A stretch of DNA of 64,000 nt from Bradyrhizobium lupini (GTDB lineage: Bacteria > Pseudomonadota > Alphaproteobacteria > Rhizobiales > Xanthobacteraceae): assembly GCF_040939785.1 (NCBI RefSeq), contig NZ_CP162553.1, positions 1,674,001 to 1,738,000 on the forward strand, given 5' to 3'. Under the pieces are notes generated by a model. That model was given only the letters and a program-made list of their open reading frames with translations, was not told the origin of the DNA and did not search any database. This document shows positions 28,101-36,750 of this stretch, one piece after another. Both the position numbers and the translations under genes were made by a program. Positions within the stretch are counted from its first letter, which is position 1, and each line of letters begins with the position of its first letter.

Positions 28101-31094
28101 TCTGCGCATAGGTCAGCGTCGCGCCGTCATCCACGTCGCTGTCGTTGGTCGCCACAGAGCCCGTGATGGTGCTGTCTTCCAGACCGCTGTTGGTGTCGGC
28201 AACCGCAACCGGCGTGTCGTTGGTGCCGGTCAGCGTGATCGTCAGCGTCGAGGGGCGCTGGCGCCATGCTCGTCGGTGACCGTGTAATTCGCAACCACGA
28301 CCTGCGTCGCGCCCTCGGCCAGGTGCTGGTAGGCCGCATTCGACGCCTCGAAGCTGTAGCTGCCGTCCGCGTTGATCGTCAGGCCGGCGACCGCGCTGGT
28401 CTGCGCATAGGTCAGCGTCGCGCCGTCATCCACGTCGCTGTCGTTGGTCGCCACAGAGCCCGTGATGGTGCTGTCTTCCAGACCGCTGTTGGTGTCGGCA
28501 ACCGCAACCGGCGTGTCGTTGGTGCCGGTCAGCGTGATCGTCAGCGTCGAGGGGGCGCTGGCGCCATGCTCGTCGGTGACCGTGTAATTCGCAACCACGA
28601 CCTGCGTCGCGCCCTCGGCCAGGTGCTGGTAGGCCGCATTCGACGCCTCGAAGCTGTAGCTGCCGTCCGCGTTGATCGTCAGGCCGGCGACCGCGCTGGT
28701 CTGCGCATAGGTCAGCGTCGCGCCGTCATCCACGTCGCTGTCGTTGGTCGCCACAGAGCCCGTGATGGTGCTGTCTTCCAGACCGCTGTTGGTGTCGGCA
28801 ACCGCAACCGGCGTGTCGTTGGTGCCGGTCAGCGTGATCGTCAGCGTCGAGGGGGCGCTGGCGCCATGCTCGTCGGTGACCGTGTAATTCGCAACCACGA
28901 CCTGCGTCGCGCCCTCGGCCAGGTGCTGGTAGGCCGCATTCGACGCCTCGAAGCTGTAGCTGCCGTCCGCGTTGATCGTCAGGCCGGCGACCGCGCTGGT
29001 CTGCGCATAGGTCAGCGTCGCGCCGTCATCCACGTCGCTGTCGTTGGTCGCCACAGAGCCCGTGATGGTGCTGTCTTCCAGACCGCTGTTGGTGTCGGCA
29101 ACCGCAACCGGCGTGTCGTTGGTGCCGGTCAGCGTGATCGTCACGGTCTGGGTGGCCGTTGAGCCATGACCATCATTGACAGTAACGACAAAGCTCTCGG
29201 TCACGCTCTGGCCCGCAGCGAGGTGCTGCGCGGCCACGTTGTCAAGGTTGTAGTGCCACTGCACCGACCCGTTGGCGGCATTTGCCGCCTCGCTCACCGG
29301 ACCAAGCGAGAAGGTGCCGAGCGCAGTCGTGTTGGCTGGCGCAACGACGAATGTGGCGGTATGCCCGTCGCTTAGATCCACGTCAGTGAAGCTGACCGTG
29401 CCGGCTGCGGTCAGAGAATCCGACGGGTCCGGCGTCGCCGGGGCATCCTCGACCACTGTGCCGGCCTGAACACCAGAGGTGACGCTAACGACGTCATTCG
29501 CACCAGCTATGGTGATGGCGACGTCCTGAGTGACCGTCGAGCCTTGGCCGTCGCTCACTGTCACGGCGTAGTGCTCGACCACGCTCTGGCCCGCAGCGAG
29601 GTATTGCGCGGCCGCGTTGTTCAAGTTGTAGTGCCACTGCACCGAGCCGCTAGCAGTGTTGGCGCCCTCGCTCACCGTATCAAGCGAGAAGGTGCCGAGC
29701 GCGGAGGTGTTGGCTGGCGCGGCGACAAACGTCGCGGTATGCCCGTCGCTCAGATCCACGTCGGTAAAGCTGATGGTGCCGGCTGTCGTCAGGGAATCCG
29801 ACGGATCCGGAGTCGCCGGGGCGTCCTCCACCACCGAGCCGCTCTGGACACCCGAGGTGATCGACACGATGTCGTTGGTGCCGGTGGTCGTGACCGTCAC
29901 CGTCTGGGTGGCTGTCGAGCCGTGGCCATCATTGATCGTCACCACGAAGCTCTCGGTCACGCTCTGGCCCTCGGCGAGGTACTGCGCAGCCGCGCTGTTC
30001 AAGGCGTAGTGCCACTGCACCGACCCGTTGGCAGCATTGGCCGCCTCGCTCACCGGATCGAGCGAGAACGTGCCGAGCGCGGTAGTGTTGCCGGCCCCGG
30101 CGACAAACGTCGCGGTATGCCCATCGCTCAGATCTACGTCGTTAAAGCTGATGCTCCCGGCCGTAGCCAGGGAATCCGACAGACTTGGCGTCGACGGGGC
30201 GTCCTCCACCACCGCGCCGCTCTGGACACCCGAGGTGATCGACACGATGTCGTTGGTGCCGGTGATCGTGACCGTCACCGTCTGGGTGGCTGTCGAGCCG
30301 TGGCCATCATTGATCGTCACCACGAAACTCTCGGCGACGGTTTGGCCTGCAGCGAGGTACTGCGCAGCCGCGTTGTTCAAATTGTAGTGCCACTGCACCG
30401 CGCCGTTGGCGGCATTGGGCGCCTCGTTGACAGGGTCGAGCGAGAAAGTGCCGAGTGAAGTGGTGTTAGAAGAAGCTGCTGCGAACGAGGCCGAATGCGT
30501 GTCGTTGAGATCGGCGTCGTTGAAACTGATAGTGCCGGCCGCGCTCTGCGAATCCGAGACATCGGGTGTGGCATTCGCGTCTTCGACCACCGAACCGCTC
30601 TGCGGACTCGATGTGATGAAGACCGAGTCGTTTGCCCCATTGAACTGGAGTGTCACGGTCGCCCAACTGAGCGTGCCATTGCCCAGCTGGATCGCGTAGG
30701 TGAACGTGTCAGTCAGCGTTTGCCCGGTCGCCAGCGCCTGAAGCTGAACGTTGATGTCGCCCTTGTCGTAATGAACGGTGCCGTCCGCTTCGATCCAGAT
30801 GCGTGCACCGAGGGCGCTGCGGTCACCGGTTGCGGCCATTCCGGCGGCATCGCTGCTGTACGCTACATCTTTGACCAGTAAGTCCGCTGGTGCGTAGTTT
30901 TTGGTGGACGCGGAGGAGCTCATTCCATCGTCCAGGGAGAACAGCGTCTTGGCCGCGCCCCCAAGATCATTTGCCAGCACGTTCAAGATGAGAATGTTGC
31001 TGGCGTCTTCCGCAAACGAGAAAATGTCCGTGTTGGCTTGCGGAGTATTGCCGAACGAAACCGTGCTGCCGCCGCCCGTTGCCTGCGTCGCCAT
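16130..31094 (-). CDS. giant type I-secreted VCBS/cadherin-like repeat adhesin (BapA-like), interrupted by five identical one-base deletions
   Basis: The ATG at 31094 has AGAGGA 8 nt upstream. Restoring one base at each of five sites gives a single frame of 4,989 aa. As written the frame breaks into pieces 28242-31094, 26743-28155, 24344-26656, 23145-24257, 22246-23058 and 16130-22159. Layout: N-terminal domain (FSFAEDASNILILNVLANDL); four VCBS domains (VVEDAPATPDPSDSL, FTDVDLSDGHTATF); 33 identical 100-aa units (TGTNDTPVAVADTNSGLEDS ... NDSDVDDGATLTY), with Ca-binding-type Asp clusters; further Ig/cadherin-like repeats with TENQAATAI and VNDAPA; an RTX-like stretch (LSGDDNLTGSSGHDMFVF, SFDATSDRIDL); then a Gly/Asn/Thr-rich region and a C-terminus ending TLISYHDHLA. 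Such proteins mediate surface and cell-cell adhesion. There is no LapG-type TAAG site near the N-terminus. The exporter and adaptor genes follow. Confidence 0.9.
17976..18821 (-). repeat. two tandem 423-bp repeats in the C-terminal third of the adhesin
   Basis: The segment starting GGTGCGTCGTTCAC at 17976 recurs at 18399, and its opening recurs again at 18822, giving two adjacent copies of 423 bp (141 aa) with only a few substitutions. They encode a cadherin/Ig-like domain (TENQAATAINTALTVTDADN, TYTVDDGQGVNHASNG). A related but diverged third domain precedes them in the protein. Confidence 0.92.
19201..29142 (-). repeat. tandem array of 33 near-perfect 300-bp units (plus 47 bp of a 34th) within the adhesin gene
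   Basis: Units begin at 19201 and recur every 300 bp to 22201, then at 22500, 22800, 23100, 23399 and so on to 28796. A 47-bp partial copy runs 29096-29142 before the sequence diverges. Five units are 299 bp, each lacking one G in a GGGGG run (GGGG at 22256-22259, 23155-23158, 24354-24357, 26753-26756 and 28252-28255, plus-strand view). Apart from these I see no base difference between copies, not even synonymous ones. Each unit encodes 100 aa, in frame with the adhesin on the minus strand. Confidence 0.97.
29143..30650 (-). repeat. four diverged VCBS-type repeats (about 378 bp each) near the adhesin N-terminus
   Basis: The translated region contains four consecutive domains with a period of about 126 aa (378 bp, measured from the repeated CGTCTGGGTGGCTGTCGAGC at 29901 and 30279). 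Each has a VVEDA start, an SFNDVDLSDGHTATF or similar calcium-type segment, GTFSLD, GSVQWHYNLNNAAAQYL and a closing TVTITGTND. The domains differ at many positions, in contrast to the identical 300-bp array that follows in the protein. Confidence 0.88.
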
Positions 31095-32526
31095 AGCTTA
31101 AATCCTCTGGATGATGCGCCGTCCGCATTCACGGACCGGCACAAATTGCACAATGGCGCGGGGATGATCGGCCGTTGCCTTGCCTATGCTGCTGAAGAAA
31201 GATGCCGAGCTACTCAGCATGCCTATCGTCCTGCTCAGCGCTTCGTGCCGCTCAAGCCTGTTTAGGGCTAGAGCCGCTCCGAGCTTGCGAGCGAATGTCG
31301 TGTGCACGGTCGAGCGCCCGACAGCTGCCATGTTTGCAAACCGCAAACTTGGCTGGATCGAAAAATCGAAAATTGACGGAGAAGAATTCGAAATTTCCCG
31401 CGCCCGAGTGAACATTGCTACAAAATGCGTGCACGTCATTCGCAACCTCGCCTGCCAATGCAGAGCAGAGAGCGTCGCCGCAAAATCAATTCACGCAAAT
31501 TGGTAGCGCTCGCTCGAACGGCGATAGGTCCGCCGACCGCAGCTCCATCAACTGCTGCCAAGTTACGCGAAAGATCTAGCGGTACCCCCCCTTGCCCATC
31601 GTGGCCAGTGCTTGGCCGCCACGTTTGGCAATTATTGATTTTGCAATATTCGCCACTTCAGAAGCGACCACCGTGGCCAAGAAGCGTCACGATCATCCAC
31701 TCCCGGATTAAATCAAACCTATTTTAAATTAAAGCGTCAGTCTATTTATTTATTTATACGCCGCATTTAATGATTAATGCATCAAAATCAAGAAGAAGGG
31801 GGCTCTTGCGCCACTCCTTGCGAGGCGACTCCGGAATTTTACGGCTTTTACCCTGATGCACTCCGTCCGCGAGATGGTCATTGCTTCGCGTAGATCGACA
31901 GTCGCAGGGAGCCAACTGGAGCCAAACTCAGCCCTATCTGCGAAGACGAGGCATGAAAGCAACAGCCTCGCAATGCGTCGCGCGTGATTATTAACTTACG
32001 CACCCGACGCGCTCCAGGTAAGCCCGCCGTGACGCGGCGAATTTGGCTTTCAATGTGATGCTGGTCATCCTCATGGAGGGCGGTAGCCGTGGTTGTCGCC
32101 GGGGGCCCACGTTCCAGAGTGTGAGACCATCGCGGGACTCAAGGGTGGTGCGCTCCTAGAGCGAGGCGCGTAGCCAGACCGCTGACGCAACCCAACTGCT
32201 GGGTTATCGCTCAGTAGCCGACGCACGTGCCCTGGAGGGCGGCGAGGAGTCCTCGGCTGGGATTTCTGACATTGCGATGCTCGCGCATGAAGCTTCGCAT
32301 CTCGTGCTGCCGTCCCGTGCAGTCTCGTTCGCTTTACCGCGCAGCGGGGGTCGGCGAGCAAGCATTCGAAATCCATGTGAAGCTTAAACCGAAAGCAGTT
32401 CCCGGTCGGCTTACAAATGGAACCAAATTGACCGCCATTAAATGAGAAATTTGATTATGTCATATAATCATGATGACTCCATCGCAAAAACGAAAAATAT
32501 GTTGGGGGAAAACATGGGAGGTTGAA
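31095..32526. other. 1.4 kb upstream of the adhesin; no supportable gene
   Basis: Frames here on both strands are short and have no recognisable features. The stretch around 31690-31790 is markedly AT-rich (runs such as TTATTTATTTATA) and is a reasonable place for the adhesin promoter, which would leave an untranslated leader of roughly 600 bp. I could not define -35/-10 boxes with confidence. No repeat or mobile-element end is evident. Confidence 0.45.
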
Positions 32527-32664
32527 ATGGAAGCTGCCCGCCGCCTGCGTGCAATGGCGCTGCTATGCCGACAGACTGCCGCACTCCAACCTGAGAGAAG
32601 CTGGAAACTGCTTGCAGAGGCAGAGTACTGGGAGCATCTGGCGGCTGCGGCTTCAGCTCATTGA
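32527..32664 (+). CDS. small conserved protein of the LLAEAEYWEHLA family (left copy)
   Basis: 45 aa from the ATG at 32527, behind a GGGAGG Shine-Dalgarno 5 nt away; an in-frame ATG at 32470 lacks one. The sequence RRLRAMALLCRQTAAL then SWKLLAEAEYWEHLA is shared with the product of 38353-38637, so this is a real coding family within the window. I recall similar small proteins in Bradyrhizobium genomes, with no known function. It is basic and helical, with no signal peptide and no metal-site pattern. Confidence 0.7.
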   Translation: MEAARRLRAMALLCRQTAALQPERSWKLLAEAEYWEHLAAAASAH

Positions 32665-32736
32665 GCTTCGGTGGAGTATTCTTTATCTTTCGCTTTTCGT
32701 CGACTTCTTACTTCAAATCATTTTCTGAGGCATGTG

Positions 32737-32910
32737 ATGTCGAGTACGCGTCAGATTTTTTCTAGTGCTGTTCTGAATGAACGGCACCAGGCGCTTCTGG
32801 AGGAGCTTAGAGAGGTGGAGAAGCTTCGACGCAAGCTCCGACATGTAGAAGCAAGAACGATGGGCAGAAGACGGCGTACCAAAGCGAGCGGCGGAGCAAG
32901 AGCCGTTTAG
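32737..32910 (+). CDS. small basic coiled-coil hypothetical protein
   Basis: 57 aa from the ATG at 32737 with a GAGG 7-8 nt upstream. The middle (ALLEELREVEKLRRKLRHVE) is strongly heptad-like, and the C-terminus is Arg-rich (MGRRRRTKASGGARAV), suggesting a short coiled coil with a nucleic-acid-binding tail. No family recognised. It lies between the two small genes at 32527 and 33236. Coding status is moderately supported only. Confidence 0.4.
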   Translation: MSSTRQIFSSAVLNERHQALLEELREVEKLRRKLRHVEARTMGRRRRTKASGGARAV

Positions 32911-33044
32911 AGACGGCCGGGACCGCAGTAGCGAGCCTTGGTGACGACGTCGCTGCGACATGTCGGCAACCAGCCAGGCCGGGGTGCCTCACAATGCTCG
33001 AACTAACTCGGCGGCGAGACCGGCCGTCGATTCAGGATCGCGCG

Positions 33045-33236
33045 TTAGCTCCGACCTTCATTCGACGTTGCACTTCGGAACACAGCAACGAGTCGATCGC
33101 CTTGCCAAAGCTCAACGTCGTGCTCGTCATGCATTTGCTCGGCTCGGCGTCTCGCCGTCTGCTCATCAATGCAGTCGAGCTTTGCAGCGCAGATCAGTTG
33201 CCGGCTGCCGTCCACCACGAACACCTTGTACCGCAT
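33045..33236 (-). CDS. small conserved protein of the DVELW family (left copy)
   Basis: 63 aa from the ATG at 33236 (an in-frame TTG at 33254 is possible). The sequence MRYKVFVVDGSRQLICAAKL, then DCIDEQTARRRAEQM and DVELWQGDRLVAVF, is clearly paralogous to the product of 38115-38291 (DCVDEPTASERAKQL, DVELWEGARKIATY). It looks like a small beta-beta-alpha-beta fold. I recall this family as abundant in Bradyrhizobium, often in several copies; function unknown. Confidence 0.68.
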   Translation of the reverse strand: MRYKVFVVDGSRQLICAAKLDCIDEQTARRRAEQMHDEHDVELWQGDRLVAVFRSATSNEGRS

Positions 33237-33397
33237 AATGCAGTCCGATCCCAAAGGCGACCGTCATCGTACTCGAATGTCCGTCTAAGCCGGTGCCAAA
33301 CTAGGCGTGGCGCACGGAATCTTTGTACGTGTGGCAGTTCGGCTATACCGGCTCGTGGAATCCATTGATTGCGCGGCGGATGTACCTCGCATCTAAG

Positions 33398-34075
33398 CTA
33401 ACGTAATCTCCACGCATGCCGAAGCGTGCGGCTCGAGCTCAAGAGCGAGAGGCCACCAAGCGTCATCAGCAGTACACCGAACCAGGCCGTCCAGCTGCGC
33501 GCTTCGCCGTGCGCCTCTGCAGTGCGCGCGCCCAGCGGCATATCTTGAGGTGCGTCGGCGAGAAGCTGCCCAACGTCGACTTGGCCCGGTGCGGAGTGTT
33601 CGGAGGTGATCTGGTTGGGAAGATCGACAATGGGGGCCGCCGACCCCGTGCCGAGATTGGAAGCGGCATCAGCTACCTTCATTTCGGGTACAGGCGGCTG
33701 AGATTGCTCGGGCGGTGCGGAGCGCAGCACCTCCGCGCGCGCATCAACGACCGCGCTCCACCTCGTCCCGTTCTCGTCCAAACTGGCGCTGCGGTCTTTG
33801 GCCATGCGAGCCCGAATCGGCTTCTTCACCGTCGCGATGCCCTCGGCCAGGAACCAGCATTTGCGGCGACCGTCCATTCGGTAGACCCAATGCTGTCCAC
33901 CAGTGGTCGAGGTACCGGGACGCGGGACGCATTCGGCTTGCGGCGGAGAGGTTACCGTGGGTTGGGGCGTAGCAGTATTGAAGAAGTCGGCAAGAGGGTT
34001 GGAAGACGCAGGCGCCGCCGATAAACCTCCGACAAGCACCAAACTGGCGAAGTATAATCGCAAATGACCGGACAT
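33398..34075 (-). CDS. secreted or membrane-anchored hypothetical protein
   Basis: 225 aa from the ATG at 34075 with GGGAG 6 nt upstream; the frame is open further but without such a signal. It has an N-terminal signal peptide (LYFASLVLVGGLSAAPAS), a short conserved-looking segment GGQHWVYRMDGRRKCWFLAE (Cys, Trp and Arg-rich, reminiscent of lineage-specific bradyrhizobial proteins), a low-complexity Pro/Ala-rich middle, and a C-terminal membrane helix (AWFGVLLMTLGGLSLLSSS) ending in a basic tail. This architecture predicts a periplasmic domain tethered by the C-terminal helix. Function unknown. Confidence 0.68.
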   Translation of the reverse strand: MSGHLRLYFASLVLVGGLSAAPASSNPLADFFNTATPQPTVTSPPQAECVPRPGTSTTGGQHWVYRMDGRRKCWFLAEGIATVKKPIRARMAKDRSASLDENGTRWSAVVDARAEVLRSAPPEQSQPPVPEMKVADAASNLGTGSAAPIVDLPNQITSEHSAPGQVDVGQLLADAPQDMPLGARTAEAHGEARSWTAWFGVLLMTLGGLSLLSSSRTLRHAWRLR

Positions 34076-34505
34076 CGAAAACTCCCGGGTGCGCCCCACC
34101 CCCCGCTCGAACCTTAGCGGCGACAACGGCTCCCATGCGGCTTAAATCGGGCGGCGCGATGAATTAATTAATTGTACTCTTGGCTACCTGATTAATATGC
34201 CGGTCACGAGGCAGCGCGATTCATCGAGCCGTCCGCGCCGCCGTCCGGTGATCGCCATCTTTGCGCTCGTCCCCGAGCACGAAAGCGCAACTGGCCAAGG
34301 GTGAGTTTGTGGAGGTCACGAGACGTGGCTACCCCGCGCGGCGATTTAAATACTCCGCCACGATATTACCACTGTCGCGCCTTTCTCCCTGCTACCTCTC
34401 GTATTAAATGTGGATTGCATGATCAATATTTAACTGAGGGCTTGTCTGTTCCCGGATTCCCGACTTGTCTGCCTGGGCCTTCTGCCCAAGATTAGGGATG
34501 GAGCC
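34076..34505. other. intergenic region between two divergent genes
   Basis: About 430 bp between the hypothetical gene read leftwards from 34075 and the H-NS-like gene at 34506. It is AT-rich in two places (34160-34200 and 34400-34450, including an ATTAATTAATTG-like run) and presumably contains both promoters. I see no clear boxes and no gene. Confidence 0.45.
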
Positions 34506-34844
34506 ATGAACACCGCGCATTTCAATTCGCTCTCCGTTGACGAGCTCTGGATATTTCACCAAGAGGTCGCCGCCAAACTCACTCAGAAAATGTTGATGCA
34601 AAAAGCACATTTGGAGGAACGGCTCCACAGGATTGGACTGGCCAACGAGGCCACGCGGTTCAATCGCGAGCGCCGTCCATACCCGCCCGTTCGTCCCAAA
34701 TATCGCAATCCGAAGAACCCGGCGGAGACATGGTCGGGTCGCGGCAGGCTGCCTCGATGGCTGCGGCCGCAGCTTCGAGGCGGCCGAAAATTGGACGATT
34801 TCCTAATCGATCGGGCTTCAGCCGAAAAGCGGCAGACCAATTGA
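34506..34844 (+). CDS. H-NS-family nucleoid-associated protein
   Basis: 112 aa with a GGATGGAG-type Shine-Dalgarno just upstream. The N-terminal half (about 10-45, SVDELWIFHQEVAAKLTQKM then LEERLHRIG) is the helical oligomerisation domain. The C-terminal half carries the H-NS DNA-binding motif KYRNPKNPAETWSGRGRLPR (about 65-84), closing with L..GRKLDDFLI. H-NS-like proteins bind AT-rich DNA in the minor groove and silence foreign genes. This copy lies inside the AT-richer, gene-poor stretch between the adhesin and tRNA-Gln, the setting expected for a silencer carried on acquired DNA. Family assignment strong, target genes unknown. Confidence 0.85.
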   Translation: MNTAHFNSLSVDELWIFHQEVAAKLTQKMLMQKAHLEERLHRIGLANEATRFNRERRPYPPVRPKYRNPKNPAETWSGRGRLPRWLRPQLRGGRKLDDFLIDRASAEKRQTN

Positions 34845-35057
34845 GCGCGCGTTGCGGCATTTTGGGATGGAAATGCTGGCGCCGGCTGTTCCCCCTGGGC
34901 TCTGAGCTCCTCACATCATCGTTGAAGCGCGGGTCATAACCATGCTTCGAGGCATGGCCATAGCGAGAGCGCTGTGCTGATGGTCTCGCTGAATCGCTCG
35001 GGGGCCCGCGGCGCAGTGAGGACATCGACGAGAATCTCAAGCACGCGATGGCCGTGT

Positions 35058-35351
35058 CTAGTTGTCGTGCCCTCTGAAGTGCCGCCTAACCGCATTCCAC
35101 GCTCGAAGGACTGGAGGGATGAGCACGATGAAAAGAACCCTGATTGCAACCGGCCTCATTGCGCGCTGCAGGAGTGGTGGGTCGTGATCGTCCGAGCGAC
35201 CGGCCGTCGTGTTAATCGTCACCGGAGATGGAATTCCTGCTCGCCGAGTAGGTGACGGTCTGCGCGAGGGCAGGACAACTACAACGAACAGAACGTTCAC
35301 CAGTAGCCATATTCCCACAATGAGAAGAAAAGTACGCACGAGAACGACCAT
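35058..35351 (-). CDS. small membrane protein, hypothetical
   Basis: 97 aa from the ATG at 35351. It opens with a long hydrophobic helix (VRTFLLIVGIWLLVNVLFVV VV), has a polar Arg/Pro-rich middle and a second, weaker hydrophobic stretch (VAIRVLFIVLIPPVLRAW) before a basic end. The topology suggests one or two membrane spans. There is no good Shine-Dalgarno and no recognised family, so this remains a tentative gene. Confidence 0.38.
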   Translation of the reverse strand: MVVLVRTFLLIVGIWLLVNVLFVVVVLPSRRPSPTRRAGIPSPVTINTTAGRSDDHDPPLLQRAMRPVAIRVLFIVLIPPVLRAWNAVRRHFRGHDN

Positions 35352-35762
35352 CGTTGATCTAAATCTGCCGAGCTTACTCCTGCCTCATACCCGGCACGCA
35401 ACCGGCAACACTGCGTTCGCGGACGGAGCCGCTTCAGCGCAGCCGGCACATTTTCGCATCTCCCCGAGGCCGTTGGGTCCCGAGCGCTTTGCGAGCGTCC
35501 AGGATCGCTCCCAGCCTAGTCCGGCGCAACACTCGCGTCTGTGCGCTTTCGAACATTCATGCCCCCTTCAGGTATGCTAGTTCTATGCATCATCCGGCGA
35601 GAGCCGGACAGGGATGGCTCATCGGCCAAGACGGCCGTCCTCAGCCCGCAATCCCTGAACAGGGGCGGGGTCATGGAGCGTGGCCCAAATATCGCAGCAC
35701 GAAGAGCGGCGAATTTGGCGGTCCGCATAGAACCAGTATCGAGTTTCGGCAGTTGACTCCGG
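35352..35762. other. intergenic stretch with only doubtful frames
   Basis: About 410 bp. A frame from an ATG at 35585 could encode a 66 aa Gly/Pro-rich peptide running to 35785, but it has no ribosome-binding site or family features and overlaps the next gene, so I do not call it. Nothing else is evident. Confidence 0.4.
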
Positions 35763-36065
35763 GTGGATCCGAACCAGCAAACTGATTTGTTCGGGCCAAG
35801 GATAAGTTTAAAAGCTAAGCCGGCACACATGAAGGACCTCCGACGACGTTTGGAAAAGGTCCGCGCTGACGCCAGAGAGTTTATGCTGATGAGCCAGCAA
35901 GCGACGGACATAGAAAAGCGCGAGCTGTTTAAGCGCTTGGCGGATGAACTCGCCTTCGAGGCTCTCGAGCTTGAGCTAATCGTCAAGAAAAATGAGCGAG
36001 CTAATCCGTGCGACCAGCACGAGGTCGTGGAGTTTAAGCCGCCCTCTCAGCGAACGCGTGGCTGA
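35763..36065 (+). CDS. small helical hypothetical protein
   Basis: 100 aa from a GTG at 35763; an ATG at 35829 (MKDLRRRLEKVRADAREFML) would give 78 aa and may be the true start, since the recognisable part begins there. The core is a charged helical segment MKDLRRRLEKV, MLMSQQATDIEKRELFKRLA, DELAFEALELELI, compatible with a short coiled coil. I have a weak recollection of similar rhizobial proteins. No function assigned. Confidence 0.45.
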   Translation: MDPNQQTDLFGPRISLKAKPAHMKDLRRRLEKVRADAREFMLMSQQATDIEKRELFKRLADELAFEALELELIVKKNERANPCDQHEVVEFKPPSQRTRG

Positions 36066-36399
36066 TGCGGAAGAGGTCAAGCCGGCTAGATCGGCGTGCA
36101 CAACCGAACTTTGCGCATGGCTCCGCCAGCGAACGCTGCTCCGCCTTCGCCGCATCGCATTGCGGTTGGGAGGGCCCAATCCGGAAGCGGTGATGTCATT
36201 GTACGCCGCCAGCAGTTCATCCATATGGTCCTTCCGTCGATTTCGAAGAACAGCGGGGTTTCAGGCAAGGCGCCGAGGCTACGGAAGTGGTCGACTATTT
36301 CTCGGTGAACCTCGATCGCAGCCCACGGACCCACCCGTAAATTTCCCAAGTGTTCGAAACGAGGCGCGCTGGTTAACTGGTGCGGGTGAGCACCGCACC
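36066..36399. other. intergenic stretch, nothing supported
   Basis: A 334 bp stretch. A frame on the plus strand runs through it into the small HTH gene, and a minus-strand frame also crosses it, but neither has a ribosome-binding site, a recognisable domain or plausible composition. Confidence 0.4.
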
Positions 36400-36564
36400 A
36401 TGAAAACGCCGAAGCCAAAGCAATGGACCGACCGCGAGGTCCAGCAATTGTCGAAGCTGGCACGGACGGGCGCTGGCGTATCGAAGATTGCAGCCGAGCT
36501 GGGCCGTCACGCAGGATCAGTGAGGCGAATGGCGCGAACGATAGGGGTATTGTTGAAGAAGTAG
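36400..36564 (+). CDS. small helix-turn-helix protein
   Basis: 54 aa from the ATG at 36400. Nearly the whole protein is one HTH-like unit: KQWTDREVQQLSKLARTGAG then SKIAAELGRHAGSVRRMA, matching the 'W...ei..L..la..G....iA..LgRs..sV...a..lG' pattern of small Myb/SANT-like or GcrA-like DNA-binding proteins in Rhizobiales. The upstream open frame (from 35992) is not credible, because the recognisable part begins exactly at this ATG. It may regulate local small genes; no target can be inferred. Confidence 0.6.
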   Translation: MKTPKPKQWTDREVQQLSKLARTGAGVSKIAAELGRHAGSVRRMARTIGVLLKK

Positions 36565-36750
36565 CCGTCGAGGAAGCTCGCGCATGCCCCGCCCGAAGGA
36601 GCGCAGCACGGCTGACCACAGGCCGGAACCACGACTAATGTCCCGCACAAGCCTGAGCGCGGCGCCAGTATTTCGACCATAGAAGAGCGTCTGATCGAGC
36701 TGCGAAAGAATGGTCAGCCCAAATAGCGTGATGGCAATGCCTCTAAACAT
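36517..36750 (-). CDS. possible small membrane protein (tentative)
   Basis: 77 aa from an ATG at 36750: MFRGIAITLFGLTILSQLDQ, then LFYGRNTGAALRLVRDI and a basic tail. The N-terminal helix and the 'DQtLFYGR.T.aAL..lRdI' pattern resemble tiny membrane proteins I recall from rhizobia that end shortly after this motif. Here the frame continues about 30 codons and overlaps the HTH gene on the other strand, so the C-terminus may be altered. No Shine-Dalgarno. Confidence 0.3.
   Translation of the reverse strand: MFRGIAITLFGLTILSQLDQTLFYGRNTGAALRLVRDISRGSGLWSAVLRSFGRGMRELPRRLLLQQYPYRSRHSPH

Noticed and set aside
19201..29142. CRISPR-like array
   Set aside because: The repeats are contiguous 300-bp coding units with no spacers and no cas genes nearby.
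31098..31506. Two overlapping opposite-strand frames of about 110 codons upstream of the adhesin
   Set aside because: Neither has a start signal or recognisable features, and they mirror each other, as expected for non-coding GC-rich DNA.
35585..35785. 66-aa Gly/Pro-rich frame from an ATG at 35585
   Set aside because: No Shine-Dalgarno, no similarity and overlap with the next gene; evidence too thin.
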